Assembly: GCF_007625155.1 (NCBI RefSeq)
Contig: NZ_VMNK01000014.1
Span: 118,356-182,355, forward strand
DNA from: Denitromonas halophila
GTDB taxonomy: Bacteria > Pseudomonadota > Gammaproteobacteria > Burkholderiales > Rhodocyclaceae
DNA length: 64,000 bases
Direction of reading: 5' to 3'
The notes under the pieces were generated by a model that searched no databases, was not told the DNA's origin, and saw only the letters and a list, made by a program, of their open reading frames with translations. Shown piece after piece: positions 28,955 to 38,475 of this stretch (positions within the stretch are counted from its first letter, which is position 1; each line of letters begins with the position of its first letter). Both the position numbers and the translations under genes were made by a program.

Positions 28955-30574
28955 TCAGGCGTGCAGGCGAGCGGCGCGGATGAGTTGTGCGCCGCGCTCG
29001 GCGATCATGATCGTCGGCGAGCTGGTATTGCCCGAGGTGATGGTCGGCATGATCGACGCGTCGACCACCCGCAGCCCGGTCATGCCGCGCAGTCGCAGTT
29101 CGGCGTCGGTGACCGCCATTGCATCGTCCGCACGGCCCATCTTGCAGGTGCCGACGGGATGGAAGATGGTCGTGCCGACGTTGCCCGCGACATGCGCCAG
29201 TTGCTCATCGGTGGTGAATTCCGCGCCCGGCAGGTGTTCCACCGGTTTGAATGGCGCGAGCGCCGACTGCGCGACGATGCGACGGGTCAGTCGCAGGGCG
29301 CGGGCCGCCTTCAGGCGATCCGCCTCGTGGGTCAGATAGCAGGGCGCGATCTTTGGTGCACTGCCCGGGTCGCGGTCGCGGATTCCGATGTGGCCGCGCG
29401 ATTGCGGGCGCAAGTCGCAGACGCTGGCCGTGAAGGCCGGAAAGCGATGTACCGGATCACCGAACTTGTCGAGCGACAGCGGCTGGACATGGTATTCCAG
29501 GTCCGGCGTCTCGAAGGATGGGTCCGACCGGGCAAACAGGCCGAGCTGGCTAGGCGCCATGGTCAGCGGGCCGCGGCGGAAGAGGGCGTATTCCAACGCC
29601 ATCATGGCCTTGCCCCACAGGCTGTTGGCCTGCTGGTTGAGCGTCTTGATGCCCTGCACCTTGTAGACGCTGCGCAGTTGCAGGTGATCCTGCAGGTTCT
29701 TGCCAACCCCCGGCAGCGCATGGACAACGGGGATGCCCAAGGATTGCAGCATGTCCGGATCGCCGATGCCCGAGCGTTGCAGGATCGCGGGCGAGCCGAC
29801 GGCGCCGGCCGACAACACGGTCTCGATGCGGCTGTGTGCCACGCAGGACTCGTTGCCGCGGCGGAATTCGATGCCTCGCACGTGCTTGCCTTCGACCACC
29901 AGCTTGTCGGACAGGGCACCGGTGACGATGCGCAAGTTCGGACGTGAGCGGATCGGATCGAGAAAGCCGCGAACGCTGCTCCACCGGGTGCCCCGTTTCT
30001 GGTTGACCTCGAACTGGCTGACGCCCTGGTTGTCGCCACCATTGAAGTCCGGCGTATTGGAAATGCCGGCCTGTACCGCTGCCTCGGCGAACCGATCGAG
30101 AACGCGCCACGACAGGCGCTGCTGCTCCACCCGCCATTCGCCGCCGGCGCCATGCGTTTCGCTGGCGCCGTTCCAGTGATCCTCAACGCTCTTGAAATGC
30201 GACAGCACGCTGTCCCAGCGCCACCCGGAATCGCCGGTGAGATCGGCCCATTCGTCGTAGTCGCGCGATTGCCCACGCAGGTAGAGCATGGCGTTGATCA
30301 GCGTGCTGCCGCCCAAGCCCTTGCCGCGGGCATAGATGATCGAGCGGCCGTTGAGGCCCGGTTCCGGCTCGGTCATGTAGCACCAATCGGTACGTGGATT
30401 GTTGATGCAATAGAGGTAGCCGACGGGGATCTTGGTCCAGATCCATTTTTCGTCATTTCCGGCTTCGAGCAGCAGGACGCTCACGTCCGGGTCTGCCGAC
30501 AGTCGGTTGGCCAGCACGCAGCCGGCCGCGCCGCCACCGACCACGATGTAATCAAATTCGCCTAGATCGTTCAT
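28955..30574 (-). CDS. dddA: GMC-family alcohol dehydrogenase, probable 3-hydroxypropionate dehydrogenase DddA
   Basis: 539 residues from ATG 30574. FAD-binding VVGGGAAGCVLANRLS at the N-terminus, GMC signature ARGKGLGGSTLINAMLYLRG (about 85-104) and catalytic His in FHPVGTCKMG with Asn in NTSSPTIMIAE. Similar proteins are often labelled choline dehydrogenase. Next to dddC, dddY, acuN and acuK the better reading is DddA, which oxidises 3-hydroxypropionate to malonate semialdehyde during DMSP/acrylate use. It follows dddC by 73 bp on the same strand. Substrate is inferred from context. Confidence 0.85.
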   Translation of the reverse strand: MNDLGEFDYIVVGGGAAGCVLANRLSADPDVSVLLLEAGNDEKWIWTKIPVGYLYCINNPRTDWCYMTEPEPGLNGRSIIYARGKGLGGSTLINAMLYLRGQSRDYDEWADLTGDSGWRWDSVLSHFKSVEDHWNGASETHGAGGEWRVEQQRLSWRVLDRFAEAAVQAGISNTPDFNGGDNQGVSQFEVNQKRGTRWSSVRGFLDPIRSRPNLRIVTGALSDKLVVEGKHVRGIEFRRGNESCVAHSRIETVLSAGAVGSPAILQRSGIGDPDMLQSLGIPVVHALPGVGKNLQDHLQLRSVYKVQGIKTLNQQANSLWGKAMMALEYALFRRGPLTMAPSQLGLFARSDPSFETPDLEYHVQPLSLDKFGDPVHRFPAFTASVCDLRPQSRGHIGIRDRDPGSAPKIAPCYLTHEADRLKAARALRLTRRIVAQSALAPFKPVEHLPGAEFTTDEQLAHVAGNVGTTIFHPVGTCKMGRADDAMAVTDAELRLRGMTGLRVVDASIMPTITSGNTSSPTIMIAERGAQLIRAARLHA

Positions 30575-30647
30575 GAGACTCTCCTGGAATGAAAGGCGCA
30601 AAGCACGCCCGCCTCCGTCGGAGGCGGACAGGGTGGCGTCGATGCGC

Positions 30648-32162
30648 TCAGTTCACCGGCATCACGAACTCAGGACCCTTGGAGCCGCTGTCGGGCCAGC
30701 GCTGCATGATGCTCTTGTAGCGGGTGTAGAAGCGCACGCCTTCCTCGCCGTAGGCATGGTGATCGCCGAACAGGCTCTGCTTCCATCCACCGAAGGAGTG
30801 CCAGGCCATCGGGACCGGCAACGGCACGTTGATGCCGACCATGCCGATCTGGATCTTCTGTGCGAACTCCTGCGCGGTGCGGCCGTCGCGGGTATAGCAG
30901 GCTACGCCGTTGGCGAAGGTGTTGGCGTTGATCAATTCGACGGCCTCGGCGAAGGTTTCTACCCGTACCACGCACAGCACCGGTCCAAAGATCTCTTCGT
31001 CGTAAATCTTCATGCCGGGCTTGACGTTGTCGAACAAGGTGGCGCCGAGGAAGTAGCCCTCTTCGCGGCCCGAAACGGTGAGGTTGCGACCGTCCATGAC
31101 CAGGGTCGCGCCCTGTTCGACGCCAGAGCCGATATAGCCCTGGATGCGTGCCTTGGCTTCGGCAGTAACGACCGGGCCCATGTCGGCGCCCTGTGCCTCG
31201 CCGTCGTTGATGTTGAGCTTCTCGGCACGCGACTTGACCTTGGCCACCAACTCGTCAGCAATCGCGCCGACGGCAACCGCCACCGAAATGGCCATGCAGC
31301 GTTCGCCGGCAGAACCGTAGGCGGCGCCGATCAGGGCGTCGGCGGCCTGGTCGAGATCGGCGTCCGGCATCACCACCATGTGGTTCTTGGCGCCGCCCAG
31401 GGCCTGCGAGCGCTTGCCATTCTTGGAGGCGGTTTCGTAGATGTAGCGGGCGATCGGGGTCGAGCCGACGAAGCTCAGCGCGTGCACGTCCGGGTGGTTG
31501 AGCAGCGCATCGACCGCGGTCTTGTCGCCCTGCACGACGTTGAACACGCCGGCCGGCAGACCGGCCTCGCGGAACAGCTCGGCGAGCAGCAGCGACGGGG
31601 ATGGGTCGCGCTCGGAGGGCTTGAGGATGAAGCTGTTGCCGCAAGCGATCGAGACCGGGGCCATCCACATCGGCACCATCACCGGGAAGTTGAACGGGGT
31701 GATGCCGGCGGTCACGCCGAGGGGCATGCGCTGGCTCCAGTTGTTGATGCCACCGCCGACGTTGTCGGAGAACTGGCCCTTGAGCAACTGGGGGATACCG
31801 CAGGCGAACTCGATGATCTCGATGCCGCGCTGCACTTCGCCGCAGGCATCGGGGAAGGTCTTGCCATGCTCACGGGTGATCAGGCGGGCCAGATCTTCGG
31901 TGTGCTTCTCGACCAACTCCTTGAACTTGAAGAGTACGCGAGCACGGCGCTGGACGGCCGTGGCACCCCACTTGTGTTGAGCGGCAGCCGCGGAAGCGAC
32001 GGCGGCTTCTACATCGGCGACGGTGGCCATTCGCACGTGGCGGGCAATCTTGCCCAAGGCGGGATCGAACACCGGCTTTTGCTCGTCACCGGTGCCCGGG
32101 TGGAAGGTATTGTCGATCCAGTGGCCGACAAGATCCGGGGCCGAGGTATACGTGAAAGTCAT
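30648..32162 (-). CDS. dddC: CoA-acylating (methyl)malonate-semialdehyde dehydrogenase, DddC
   Basis: 504 residues from ATG 32162, which has AAAGGAG upstream. It has the aldehyde-dehydrogenase fold with the MmsA signature: [33 protein letters not shown] and catalytic Cys in [12 protein letters not shown] (about 285). The family converts malonate or methylmalonate semialdehyde with CoA and NAD to acetyl- or propionyl-CoA and CO2. In DMSP clusters the homologue DddC acts on malonate semialdehyde made by DddA. A valine-catabolic MmsA is the alternative, but no other valine genes are near. A TTAGACCGA element stands 55-72 bp upstream. Confidence 0.88.
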   Translation of the reverse strand: MTFTYTSAPDLVGHWIDNTFHPGTGDEQKPVFDPALGKIARHVRMATVADVEAAVASAAAAQHKWGATAVQRRARVLFKFKELVEKHTEDLARLITREHGKTFPDACGEVQRGIEIIEFACGIPQLLKGQFSDNVGGGINNWSQRMPLGVTAGITPFNFPVMVPMWMAPVSIACGNSFILKPSERDPSPSLLLAELFREAGLPAGVFNVVQGDKTAVDALLNHPDVHALSFVGSTPIARYIYETASKNGKRSQALGGAKNHMVVMPDADLDQAADALIGAAYGSAGERCMAISVAVAVGAIADELVAKVKSRAEKLNINDGEAQGADMGPVVTAEAKARIQGYIGSGVEQGATLVMDGRNLTVSGREEGYFLGATLFDNVKPGMKIYDEEIFGPVLCVVRVETFAEAVELINANTFANGVACYTRDGRTAQEFAQKIQIGMVGINVPLPVPMAWHSFGGWKQSLFGDHHAYGEEGVRFYTRYKSIMQRWPDSGSKGPEFVMPVN

Positions 32163-32216
32163 GTCTGCTTCTCCTTTGGGTTGGCATTGCGGCTGCGAAA
32201 TGGCATTTAACAATAA

Positions 32217-32234
32217 ATAAACTTTTCGGTCTAA
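32217..32234 (-). promoter_or_regulatory. Candidate AcuR operator before dddC
   Basis: Minus-strand TTAGACCGAAAAGTTTAT shares TTAGACCGA with the sites before acuN and acuR; the right half is a weaker inverted match. A second small inverted repeat, GTTGCT-TAT-AGCAAC, lies further upstream at 32261-32275. Confidence 0.5.
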
Positions 32235-32391
32235 TTAAATCTTTCCGATATGATATTTCAGTTGCTTATAGCAACAGCCGTGCTTCGATGATGGGTCGGG
32301 CGGATCGCGCGAGGCGGTTTCCGGAAATCTTGCTGCCGGATTTGCGGCTCCTGTGGCAGCCCCCATCCCTGGGCAAGCCGCCATCGGCGCG

Positions 32392-32844
32392 TTACGGTTT
32401 GTGGGGCGCCCCGGGGTCGGGTGGCGCTTCAAGCGCACTCATGCGTTGCTGGAGCGCTCGTTCACGGGCGCGGCGCTCGGTCGCGTCCCTCGCGATGGCC
32501 ACCGAGCCGAGCACCTCGCCATGCGCATCACGCACGAGCGCAAAGCTCATCTCGACATAGATCGTGGCGCCGGCAGCCGTGCATGCGCGAGTGATCACCG
32601 CCTTGCCGGCGAGGCGCGTTTGGCCGCTCGCCAGCGCGCGGTGAAACCCAACCCAGTGGGCGGCACGCAGCCGTTCCGGAATGATCAGGTCGAGGCTCTG
32701 GCCAAGCGCCGCGTCGCTCGAAAAACCGAAGAGCGTCTCGGCGGCGGGGTTCCAGATTTGGATCTTGCCTTCGCAATCCGAAAAGATCACGGCGTCGGCG
32801 ATCTGCGTCAGAACATGGTGTGACAGTGCGGCATTGGCATTCAT
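32392..32844 (-). CDS. Stand-alone PAS-domain protein inside the DMSP cluster
   Basis: 150 residues from ATG 32844. A single PAS domain (about 10-130): DAVIFSDCEGKIQIWNPAAETLFGF, then GQSLDLIIPERLRAAHWVGF and the closing strand EVLGSVAIARDATERRARE. This is the PAS4/MEKHLA-like form seen in small haem or ligand sensors; WVGFHRALASGQ carries a His. No kinase, cyclase or DNA-binding output is fused, so it would have to act through a partner. It lies between dddY and dddC on the same strand. Function unknown. Confidence 0.85.
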   Translation of the reverse strand: MNANAALSHHVLTQIADAVIFSDCEGKIQIWNPAAETLFGFSSDAALGQSLDLIIPERLRAAHWVGFHRALASGQTRLAGKAVITRACTAAGATIYVEMSFALVRDAHGEVLGSVAIARDATERRARERALQQRMSALEAPPDPGAPHKP

Positions 32845-32982
32845 TGGCGGCCCTCCTTGACCACGCATCAGGCGAACCGGCGCACACGTCGACCGTGCGC
32901 GACAGGGTTTCGTCGCCAGCTTACACAGACCGTCGCGCCCGATCGCACCGTGTGCGACAAGGCCGCGACGGCCCGTGCTCGA

Positions 32983-34188
32983 TCAGCGCTTCCAGTCGCG
33001 CAGTTCGCAGACCGCCTTCTCGTGCGGCGGCAAGCCCTTCGGCCCCATCGGCCCGGAAGCCGGATTGCACAGGCGGGTCGACTGCTCGTTGTCCTGCGCG
33101 GTCGAACGTGCCCAGACGGTGACCAGGCCCGAGTTCTCGATGGTCTGGTTGCAGCCTTCCTTGGCGTGGAAGGCATGGATCGCGTTGCGCTCGAAATAGG
33201 TCAGCCACTCATGCTTCGCGTCCTGGTTGGCGAACCATTTCTTCCAGCGGTCGTTGGCGCCATCGATCTCGACGCGCCAACCCGTTTCGGTGCGTGCGTG
33301 CTTGAACTCGTCGCTGTCCCAGTGCATCACCATGTACTTGTTCTGATCGATGCACTGCGGCTTCGTCAGCGTCATGTAGATTTCTTGCGGGTGATGATAG
33401 TGGAAGGGGTAGGAGGTGTTGAACAACTGCACCGTCATGCCAATCTCCGCGCCAACGGTCTCACCATCGATCTCCTTGATGCGCAGGTTGCCCCAGGGCC
33501 CCATGAGCTCGGCGTAGAGATAGCCACCGCGGAAGCGGTCGGTACCGGCGGCCGGGTTTTCGGCATAGAACGGAATCCAGCCGACAGATGACCACAGCGT
33601 GGGCAAGCCCTTGATGCTGATGTCGTGGCTCCAGTGTGCCGTGGTGTCGGTCCGCGAGGTGACGGCGACGAAGTTCTCATTGAGCGCCAGGCCGGCCTCA
33701 CCAATAGCGCCGCCCATCTTGCGGTAGTAGTCGGTGAGCAGGGGGCGCTGGAGCCAGGTCGACACCGGCGACAGCGCCTGAACTTTGGCACTCGGCGTGT
33801 ACAGCGGGAACGCGTCATAGTCCTTCTGCGGATCGAAACAGCGCTTGGCCTTGTCGGGCTCGGCGATGATCGCGCTCAGATGCTTGGCGAGCAACTCCAT
33901 GTCGCGGTACTTCATGATGCAGCGGGTTTGCTGCTTGCCGGTCTTGGCGTCGAAGGTCTGGATGGTGGCCTCGGCCGAATCCTTGCATTGACCGGTCGGC
34001 GTCTCGATTGTCTTGAGATACTGGCCGAGGTAGGTGAGCGATTCCGACCAGAATTGATCGACCAGTTTTTGCTCCGCCGCGCTGTAGGTGCGCGGTTTTA
34101 CATCATCCTGGCAGACAAACTCGGCCGCCATCACCTGAGAGCTGGCCAAAATCGACCCGAACAACAGTCCTGCGTATCGTTGAAACAT
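32983..34188 (-). CDS. dddY: Periplasmic DMSP lyase DddY
   Basis: 401 residues from ATG 34188 with a signal peptide (about 1-22, VMAAEF). It cleaves dimethylsulfoniopropionate to dimethyl sulfide and acrylate in the periplasm. The cupin core has HYHHPQEIY, giving H263, H265, E269 and Y271, with H338 in NAIHAF and Y260 before it; the His/His/Glu/His set binds zinc and Tyr271 is the catalytic base in characterised DddY, and these fall at the same numbers here. Eight or so Cys in the mature protein fit a periplasmic fold. Length equals that of known DddY. The surrounding acuN, acuK, acuI, dddA and dddC complete the pathway, making the call firm. Confidence 0.93.
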   Translation of the reverse strand: MFQRYAGLLFGSILASSQVMAAEFVCQDDVKPRTYSAAEQKLVDQFWSESLTYLGQYLKTIETPTGQCKDSAEATIQTFDAKTGKQQTRCIMKYRDMELLAKHLSAIIAEPDKAKRCFDPQKDYDAFPLYTPSAKVQALSPVSTWLQRPLLTDYYRKMGGAIGEAGLALNENFVAVTSRTDTTAHWSHDISIKGLPTLWSSVGWIPFYAENPAAGTDRFRGGYLYAELMGPWGNLRIKEIDGETVGAEIGMTVQLFNTSYPFHYHHPQEIYMTLTKPQCIDQNKYMVMHWDSDEFKHARTETGWRVEIDGANDRWKKWFANQDAKHEWLTYFERNAIHAFHAKEGCNQTIENSGLVTVWARSTAQDNEQSTRLCNPASGPMGPKGLPPHEKAVCELRDWKR

Positions 34189-34250
34189 GATTGTCTCCTC
34201 ACGTTGGGAAGGGCGGGGCCATTGATTTTTTTGGTCCCCGCCCGGGTTCA

Positions 34251-35240
34251 TCAGGCGTTGACGTCTACCACCACGCGTCCACGCAACTTGCCGTCGAGCA
34301 TTTGGGTGGCCATCGGAATCGCCTCGGCAAGCCCGATCTGATTGGTGATCAGGTTGAGCTTCGAGATGTCCAGGTCGGTCCCCAGACGCTGCCATGCGAC
34401 CAGACGATCGGCCCGCGGGCACATCACGCTGTCGACACCCGCCAGGGTGACGCCGCGCAGGATGAAGGGGGCAACAGAAGACGGGAAGTCCATACCGCCA
34501 GCCAGTCCGCAGGCCGTCACCACGCCGCGGTACTTGGTGCTGGCGCACACGTTGGCGAGGGTGTGGCTGCCGACGACATCGACGGCACCGGCCCAGCGCT
34601 CACGGGCCAGCGGCTTGCCCGGCGAGGAGAAGGCCTCGCGGTCGAGCACCTCGGCAGCGCCGAGTTCCTTGACGTAGTCGGCCTCTTCCGGGCGACCGGT
34701 CACGCCGACAACGCTGTAGCCGAGCTTGGAGAGCACCGAGACTGCGACACTGCCCACGCCACCGGCAGCGCCCGTCACCAGGATCTCGCCCTTATCCGGC
34801 GTCACGCCATGGCGCTCGAGCGCCAGCACGCACAGCATCGCGGTATACCCGGCGGTGCCGATGGCCATGGCCTGTTGCGGCGTGAACTGGGCGGGCAACG
34901 GCACCAGCCAGTCGCCCTTCAGGCGGGCCATCTGCGCCAGGCCGCCCCAATGCACTTCACCAACGCCCCAGCCATTGAGCAGCACCCGGTCGCCGGCCTT
35001 GTAGTCGGCGTGGGTGCTGTCTTCGACGGTACCGACGAGGTCGATCCCCGGCACCAGCGGAAAGCGCCGCACGACCGGGCCGCGACCGGTGATGGCGAGT
35101 GCGTCCTTGTAGTTGAGTGTGGACAGGGCCACGCGGATCGTCACGTCACCTTCGGGCAACTGCGATTCGTCGATGTCCTGCAATGCGGCCCGGTAACCGG
35201 CCTCGTCTTTCTCGATCAAAATGCCTTTGAACTTGCTCAT
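34251..35240 (-). CDS. acuI: Acrylyl-CoA reductase AcuI
   Basis: 329 residues, an MDR-superfamily oxidoreductase of the YhdH/AcuI type: [20 protein letters not shown] near the N-terminus, NADPH-binding [20 protein letters not shown] (about 150-170) and the [16 protein letters not shown] segment. It reduces acryloyl-CoA to propionyl-CoA with NADPH, removing the toxic intermediate produced when acrylate is activated. GGGAG precedes the ATG. It lies 62 bp upstream of dddY and 138 bp after acuK on the same strand. Confidence 0.93.
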   Translation of the reverse strand: MSKFKGILIEKDEAGYRAALQDIDESQLPEGDVTIRVALSTLNYKDALAITGRGPVVRRFPLVPGIDLVGTVEDSTHADYKAGDRVLLNGWGVGEVHWGGLAQMARLKGDWLVPLPAQFTPQQAMAIGTAGYTAMLCVLALERHGVTPDKGEILVTGAAGGVGSVAVSVLSKLGYSVVGVTGRPEEADYVKELGAAEVLDREAFSSPGKPLARERWAGAVDVVGSHTLANVCASTKYRGVVTACGLAGGMDFPSSVAPFILRGVTLAGVDSVMCPRADRLVAWQRLGTDLDISKLNLITNQIGLAEAIPMATQMLDGKLRGRVVVDVNA

Positions 35241-35378
35241 TTCCTGCTCCCTCTCTTGGAATTGAATCTGTCAGTAGCCAACGCTGGCCCGACAGTACGG
35301 CGCGTTGCTCAATGCCCCTGTGCAATGCAGGGGTGCGAACAACGCCCGGTGAACACCGGCCTGAGCCAGCGTCCGGAT

Positions 35379-36248
35379 TCACCGGTGACGAAACACCGGT
35401 GCGCGTTTGGCCAGAAAGGCGTTCATGCCTTCTTTCTGACCATCGGTGGCAAAGGCCGCCTGGAACAGCCGGCGCTCGTGCAGGACGCCTTCGGTCAGGC
35501 CGACTTCCTGCGCACGATTGACGGCCTCCTTGGCCAGACGCACGGCCGGCATGTTGTAGCCGGCGATGGTGTGTGCCGCTTCTAGTGCGGTCTGCAACAA
35601 TTCGGTAGCGGGCACGATACGCGCCACCAGCCCAGCGGCCTTGGCCTCGACCGCGGTCAGGTTGCGACCGGTTAGGATCAGGTCCATCGCCAGCGCCTTG
35701 CCGACCGAGCGCGTGAGCCGTTGCGAACCGCCGATGCCGGGCAGGATGCCGAGCTTGATCTCGGGCTGGCCGAAGTGCGCGTCATCCGCGGCAATGATGA
35801 AGTCGCACATCATGGCCAACTCGCAACCGCCTCCGAGCGCATAGCCGCTCACCGCGGCAATGATCGGTTTGCCGACGCGCTGCAAGTCTTCCCAAGCGGC
35901 AAAGATGTCGTCGGACTGCAGGTCGACAAAGGACTTGCCGGCCATCTCCTCGATGTCTGCGCCGGCGGCGAAGGCCCGCGGACTGCCGGCAATCACGATG
36001 GCGCCAATGTTGTCGTCCTTGTCGAACAGGCGCAGCGCCGCCACGACTTCTTGCGACATCTGCACATTGAGAGCATTCATGCTCTTCGGCCGGTTCAGGG
36101 TGATCAGGCCGACGCGTTCTCGGCGTTCGACCAGGATGGTTTCGTAGCGCGGCGCGGCAAGCGGCGTGGGCTGAACGACGGGACTCGGCGCAGCGTTTTC
36201 CTTGAGTTTTGTGGCGGACGCGGCGGACGGGCGGGGGTTGGCTGACAT
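35379..36248 (-). CDS. acuK: Enoyl-CoA hydratase, probable acryloyl-CoA hydratase AcuK
   Basis: 289 residues; the first ~32 are an extra Pro/Ala-rich extension, then a crotonase domain. Oxyanion-hole motifs [10 protein letters not shown] and [14 protein letters not shown] and the two catalytic Glu (in GGGCE and [14 protein letters not shown]) are present, as in true hydratases. In this cluster it most likely hydrates acryloyl-CoA to 3-hydroxypropionyl-CoA, the AcuK role described in Halomonas and Alcaligenes. A beta-oxidation hydratase is the alternative. It starts 34 bp after acuN. Confidence 0.88.
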   Translation of the reverse strand: MSANPRPSAASATKLKENAAPSPVVQPTPLAAPRYETILVERRERVGLITLNRPKSMNALNVQMSQEVVAALRLFDKDDNIGAIVIAGSPRAFAAGADIEEMAGKSFVDLQSDDIFAAWEDLQRVGKPIIAAVSGYALGGGCELAMMCDFIIAADDAHFGQPEIKLGILPGIGGSQRLTRSVGKALAMDLILTGRNLTAVEAKAAGLVARIVPATELLQTALEAAHTIAGYNMPAVRLAKEAVNRAQEVGLTEGVLHERRLFQAAFATDGQKEGMNAFLAKRAPVFRHR

Positions 36249-36282
36249 CTTCAGGGTCTCCTTTGACGGCTCTCTTGGGGGC

Positions 36283-37548
36283 TCAAGCGCTGGCGCGCTT
36301 CATGGGGGTGACTGCTTCTTGTGGCTGGGGCACGTCGTTGGCGCCGGTAGCGGGCGCGTAATCTCCGGTGCCCGACATCAGTTCAGACAGGATGCGGTCG
36401 CGGTGCTCGTCGAGCGCCGGCGCACGCAGCGGACGGGCAACGTCGATATCGGCTGCGGAGCTGAGCTTGATCGGATTCCCGGCGGTGCGGACCGGGCGCT
36501 CGGCTGCGCCCTCCACCTGGATAATCATGTTGCGCGCCTGCAGCTGGGGGTGGCTGAACAGGCGGTCGATGGTGTTGATCGGCGCGCAGGGCACACCGGC
36601 CTCATTGAGCCGATCGATCCAGTGGTCCATCGGTGCAGTGCGCGTGATGGCCTCGATGGCCTCGACCATCGCCGGGCGGTTGCGGCAACGCAGATCATTG
36701 CTGATAAACATCGGGTCGAGTGCCATCTGCGGCGCGTCGAGCGCATCGGCCATCAGCATGAATAGCTGGTCATTGCCGGCGGCGATCACGAAACGGCCAT
36801 CTTCGGCGTTGAACGTCTCGAAGGGCGCGAGTGACGGATGGCTGTCGCCCGTGCGGGTCGGCACCTTGCCTTCCACGTCGTAACGCGCGAGCGCGGTTTC
36901 CATCAGCGCCGCCTGGCAATCGAGCATGCCGATGTCCACACGCGTGCCCTGGGCGTCGCGGGTGCGTTTGTAGAGCGAGGCGATGATGCCAACCGCAGCG
37001 AACAACGCGGCGCCGAGGTCGCCGAAACTGGTGCCGACACGTGCCGGCGGCGCGTCGGGCCAACCGGTCAGGCTCATGATGCCGCCCATCGCCTGCACGA
37101 CCATGTCGTAGCCCGGTAGATCGCTGAACGGACCGGTGTGTCCGAAGCCCGAGATCGAGGCATACACCAGGTGGGGATGCGTCCGCGCGAGGCGGTCGGC
37201 GCCATAACCCAGGCGGTCCATCACACCGGGCCGGAAGTTTTCGACCAGCACGTCTGCCTCGCTCAGCAGGCGCTCGAGCAGATCGCGGTCCCGCGGGCTT
37301 TTCAGGTCGAGCGCGATGCTCTCTTTGCCGCGGTTGAAGCACATGAAATAGGCGGACTCCTGACCCACGAATGGGCCGAAGGCGCGGGTGTCATGCCCGG
37401 TGGCCAGGCGCTCGATCTTGATCACCCGCGCGCCAAGATCGGCCAGCACCATCGTGCAGTAGGGGCCGGCCAGCACCCGGGAAAAATCCAGCACAGTAAT
37501 GCCCTCAAGCGGGGCCTTTTTCGGCGGCGCGTCTTTCGCTGCGTCCAT
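36283..37548 (-). CDS. acuN: CaiB/BaiF family CoA-transferase AcuN
   Basis: 421 residues, a class III CoA-transferase: [20 protein letters not shown] at the start, the catalytic Asp region ([10 protein letters not shown]...TGWPD) and GxxxGxxxA-like [12 protein letters not shown]. Together with AcuK it converts acrylate to 3-hydroxypropionate, moving CoA from the product to the substrate. It is the first structural gene after acuR, 144 bp downstream, with a TTAGACCGA palindrome and a plausible promoter in that gap. Confidence 0.88.
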   Translation of the reverse strand: MDAAKDAPPKKAPLEGITVLDFSRVLAGPYCTMVLADLGARVIKIERLATGHDTRAFGPFVGQESAYFMCFNRGKESIALDLKSPRDRDLLERLLSEADVLVENFRPGVMDRLGYGADRLARTHPHLVYASISGFGHTGPFSDLPGYDMVVQAMGGIMSLTGWPDAPPARVGTSFGDLGAALFAAVGIIASLYKRTRDAQGTRVDIGMLDCQAALMETALARYDVEGKVPTRTGDSHPSLAPFETFNAEDGRFVIAAGNDQLFMLMADALDAPQMALDPMFISNDLRCRNRPAMVEAIEAITRTAPMDHWIDRLNEAGVPCAPINTIDRLFSHPQLQARNMIIQVEGAAERPVRTAGNPIKLSSAADIDVARPLRAPALDEHRDRILSELMSGTGDYAPATGANDVPQPQEAVTPMKRASA

Positions 37549-37660
37549 AAGATCTCTCCTCGTTGGTGTCGTCGCCGTTAGCGACGTGTTTTCGTTCTAG
37601 TGTTCAGTGCTACTTCGAACGGCGCTGCTCCTTTGGTGCATGTGCAGGTGAAGCAAATAA

Positions 37661-37678
37661 TTAGACCGATTGTCTTAA
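37661..37678 (-). promoter_or_regulatory. Candidate AcuR operator before acuN
   Basis: The 18-mer TTAGACCGATTGTCTTAA, read on the plus strand, is an inverted repeat of TTAGAC around five bases. On the minus strand it overlaps the -10 of a candidate acuN promoter (TTGTCG at 37682-37687, 16-bp gap, TCTAAT at 37660-37665), so a bound repressor would block polymerase. Confidence 0.6.
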
Positions 37679-37692
37679 AAACGACAAAAAAA

Positions 37693-38328
37693 TTACGCTC
37701 TCAGGCTCATCACAAAAAATTTGGCATAGGCTTGCAGCGGCTCGCCGCGTCGTTCAAGTTTTGCGCGCAGCACAGCCCCCTCCCAACCAATCCAGAAGAA
37801 CGCCGCCCACTGTGCCGCGTCGATACGCGGCGAAATTTCGCCTGCCACCTTGGCTGCTTCAATGCAAGCCGCCGTGCGAGCCTCCCAGTCGAGCAGAACA
37901 TCGACCAGCTGGGCCCGGAATGCCTCGGGCAGCGCTTCCATCTCCTGCCCAAGGTTTCCGATCAGGCAGCCGCGCCGAAAACCATAGCGCGCCATGCTGG
38001 CCTCCGCGTCGGCACAGAAGGCCTGGAGACGAGCGAGGGGGGACAGGCTGTCGTCGAGAAAATAACGGTCGAGCTTGCGCGCAAAGTTATCGGCGTACTG
38101 CCGAACCAGCTCGGTACCAAAGGCCTCCTTGCTGGAAAAAAAGTTGTAGAACGAGCCTTTAGGCACGCCAGCGGTCTTCAGGATTTCCTCGATGCCCGTT
38201 GCAGAGAAGCCCTTCTGCGTCAGAGCGGCAAGGCCGGCACGACACAGGACATCTTTGGTTTCGCGGTAATCGCCCTCGGATTTCGGCGGGCGGCCGCGTC
38301 GGCGGACAGGGGGCATGGCGTTGATCAT
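37693..38328 (-). CDS. acuR: TetR-family repressor AcuR
   Basis: 211 residues. The N-terminal TetR helix-turn-helix (about 28-70) reads FSATGIEEILKTAGVPKGSF. The ligand domain contains MARYGFRRGCLIGNLGQEM and AFFWIGWEGAVLRAKLE, nearly identical to stretches I know from Rhodobacter sphaeroides AcuR, which represses acuI/dddL and releases DNA on binding acrylate. That and the adjacent acuN-acuK-acuI-dddY genes fix the name. No Shine-Dalgarno precedes the ATG; a promoter at 38336-38364 would start transcription at the ATG itself, so the mRNA may be leaderless. Confidence 0.92.
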   Translation of the reverse strand: MINAMPPVRRRGRPPKSEGDYRETKDVLCRAGLAALTQKGFSATGIEEILKTAGVPKGSFYNFFSSKEAFGTELVRQYADNFARKLDRYFLDDSLSPLARLQAFCADAEASMARYGFRRGCLIGNLGQEMEALPEAFRAQLVDVLLDWEARTAACIEAAKVAGEISPRIDAAQWAAFFWIGWEGAVLRAKLERRGEPLQAYAKFFVMSLRA

Positions 38329-38335
38329 GCTGCAA

Positions 38336-38364
38336 TTTTTAGACCGATCGCCCTATTTAGTCAA
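38336..38364 (-). promoter_or_regulatory. acuR promoter overlapping a candidate AcuR operator
   Basis: Minus strand: -35 TTGACT (38359-38364), 17-bp spacer, -10 TAAAAA (38336-38341), then seven bases to the acuR ATG. The imperfect palindrome TTAGACCGATCGCCCTAT (38339-38356, plus-strand reading) covers the spacer; it matches an ideal TTAGACCGATCGGTCTAA at 15 of 18 bases. Confidence 0.6.
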
Positions 38365-38475
38365 CGCCCTTTGTCTTTTTTTGCATGCGGCCCTTTGTCG
38401 ACGCGCACGCCAACACCGCGTCTGCATACACAGACCGCGCCCGGGGCGGACATTGGGCGTTTCGTACAATTGGTA

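Noticed and set aside
28955..30574. Choline dehydrogenase (betA)
   Set aside because: GMC enzymes share the fold; no betB, betI or choline transporter is near, whereas the DMSP genes are.
30648..32162. Valine-catabolic MmsA
   Set aside because: No mmsB or other branched-chain genes nearby; the cluster points to DddC, though the enzyme chemistry is the same.
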